Assembly (NCBI GenBank): GCA_021158245.1
Contig: JAGGVB010000186.1
Span: 1 to 33,120, forward strand
DNA: 33,120 nucleotides
Origin: a bacterium
GTDB lineage: Bacteria; Zhuqueibacterota; QNDG01
Reading direction: 5' to 3'
The translations under genes and the position numbers were made by a program. Below, in pieces: positions 32,987-33,120 of this stretch; within the stretch, counting starts at the first letter, position 1; every line of letters begins with the position of its first letter. The notes beneath the pieces were generated by a model. It made no database searches, was not told where the DNA came from, and worked only from the letters and a program-made list of their open reading frames with translations.

Positions 32987-33120
32987 TTATATTAAATTTA
33001 TAAAAGAAAAATACCTAAGTTCTTCAAGCTCTCCTTTAAGTACAGGCAGTTTTTCAGGAAGCTTATCTTTTAATTTATCAGCAAGAGTATCAGCATCTTG
33101 AAGATAAGATCTGTAGAGAC
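32987..33120 (-). CDS. C-terminal end of a minus-strand gene (partial)
   Basis: Reading the reverse strand from the window edge gives 43 codons and then TAA (32987-32989). The peptide is a charged, helical-looking sequence (DADTLADKLKDKLPEKLP and then LKGELEELRYF) with a hydrophobic end. It is the only minus-strand coding candidate and converges on the hydrolase gene with a hairpin between. The rest is outside the window and the product cannot be named. Confidence 0.5.
   Translation of the reverse strand, partial: LYRSYLQDADTLADKLKDKLPEKLPVLKGELEELRYFSFINLI

Noticed and set aside
32865-33101. A 78-codon + strand open frame at the window end
   Set aside because: It has no ribosome site or motif, and it overlaps a hairpin and a better minus-strand coding candidate.

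Overview
The window is AT-rich bacterial DNA with nearly all genes on the + strand. It probably comes from an anaerobic, fermentative member of the FCB superphylum (Calditrichota/KSB1/Marinimicrobia-like). The main pointer is a C-terminal secretion tail with the NYPNPFNP signature on the protein at 31774-32850. Clear TTGANT-N17-TATANT promoters and strong AGGAGG sites argue against a typical Bacteroidota. No tRNA, rRNA, CRISPR array or insertion sequence was seen.

Layout. (1) 1-4620: tail of an upstream gene, the tRNA methylthiotransferase MtaB, then a promoter-led hsp20-lon proteostasis pair. (2) 4666-10881: a phosphotransfer and fermentation block with a tiny ORF, a CpgS-like GTPase, carbamate kinase, nucleoside diphosphate kinase, acetate kinase, a single-domain response regulator and malic enzyme, closed by a strong terminator. 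(3) 11018-15732: a P-loop/Asp23 fusion, a PP-loop thiouridylase-like enzyme, a 2[4Fe-4S] ferredoxin with its own promoter and terminator, ThiD, QueH, an Mth938-domain protein and two small membrane proteins. (4) 15836-16729: cysteine synthase. (5) 16782-28727: rex, with a good promoter and a probable Rex operator, followed by a 13-gene operon for an Mbx-type membrane complex. Its order is MrpE-F-G, MbhD-like, an MbhE+F-like fusion, MrpC, two MrpD/NuoL-type subunits, then NuoH-, NuoB-, NuoC- and NuoD-like subunits, and last a fusion of a NuoI-like 2[4Fe-4S] domain with a GltD-type FAD/NAD(P) oxidoreductase. A CBS-domain gene follows. (6) 28801-28985: a 3' remnant of a second GltD-like gene plus a terminator. 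(7) 29073-33120: two membrane proteins, a secreted GH27 alpha-galactosidase, a secreted SGNH-type hydrolase with a sorting tail, and the end of a minus-strand gene.

How they fit together. Substrate-level ATP formation (acetate kinase, possibly carbamate kinase), malate/pyruvate conversion and a small ferredoxin point to fermentation of sugars, which secreted glycosidases could supply. The Mbx-type complex has lost the [NiFe] cysteine ligands, so it is not a hydrogenase. It is best read as an ion-translocating oxidoreductase linking ferredoxin and a pyridine nucleotide, under NADH/NAD+ control by Rex. The most notable points are its fused terminal subunit with an unusual nucleotide-binding segment, the altered ion-path residues in its two antiporter-like subunits, and the GltD relic behind it.
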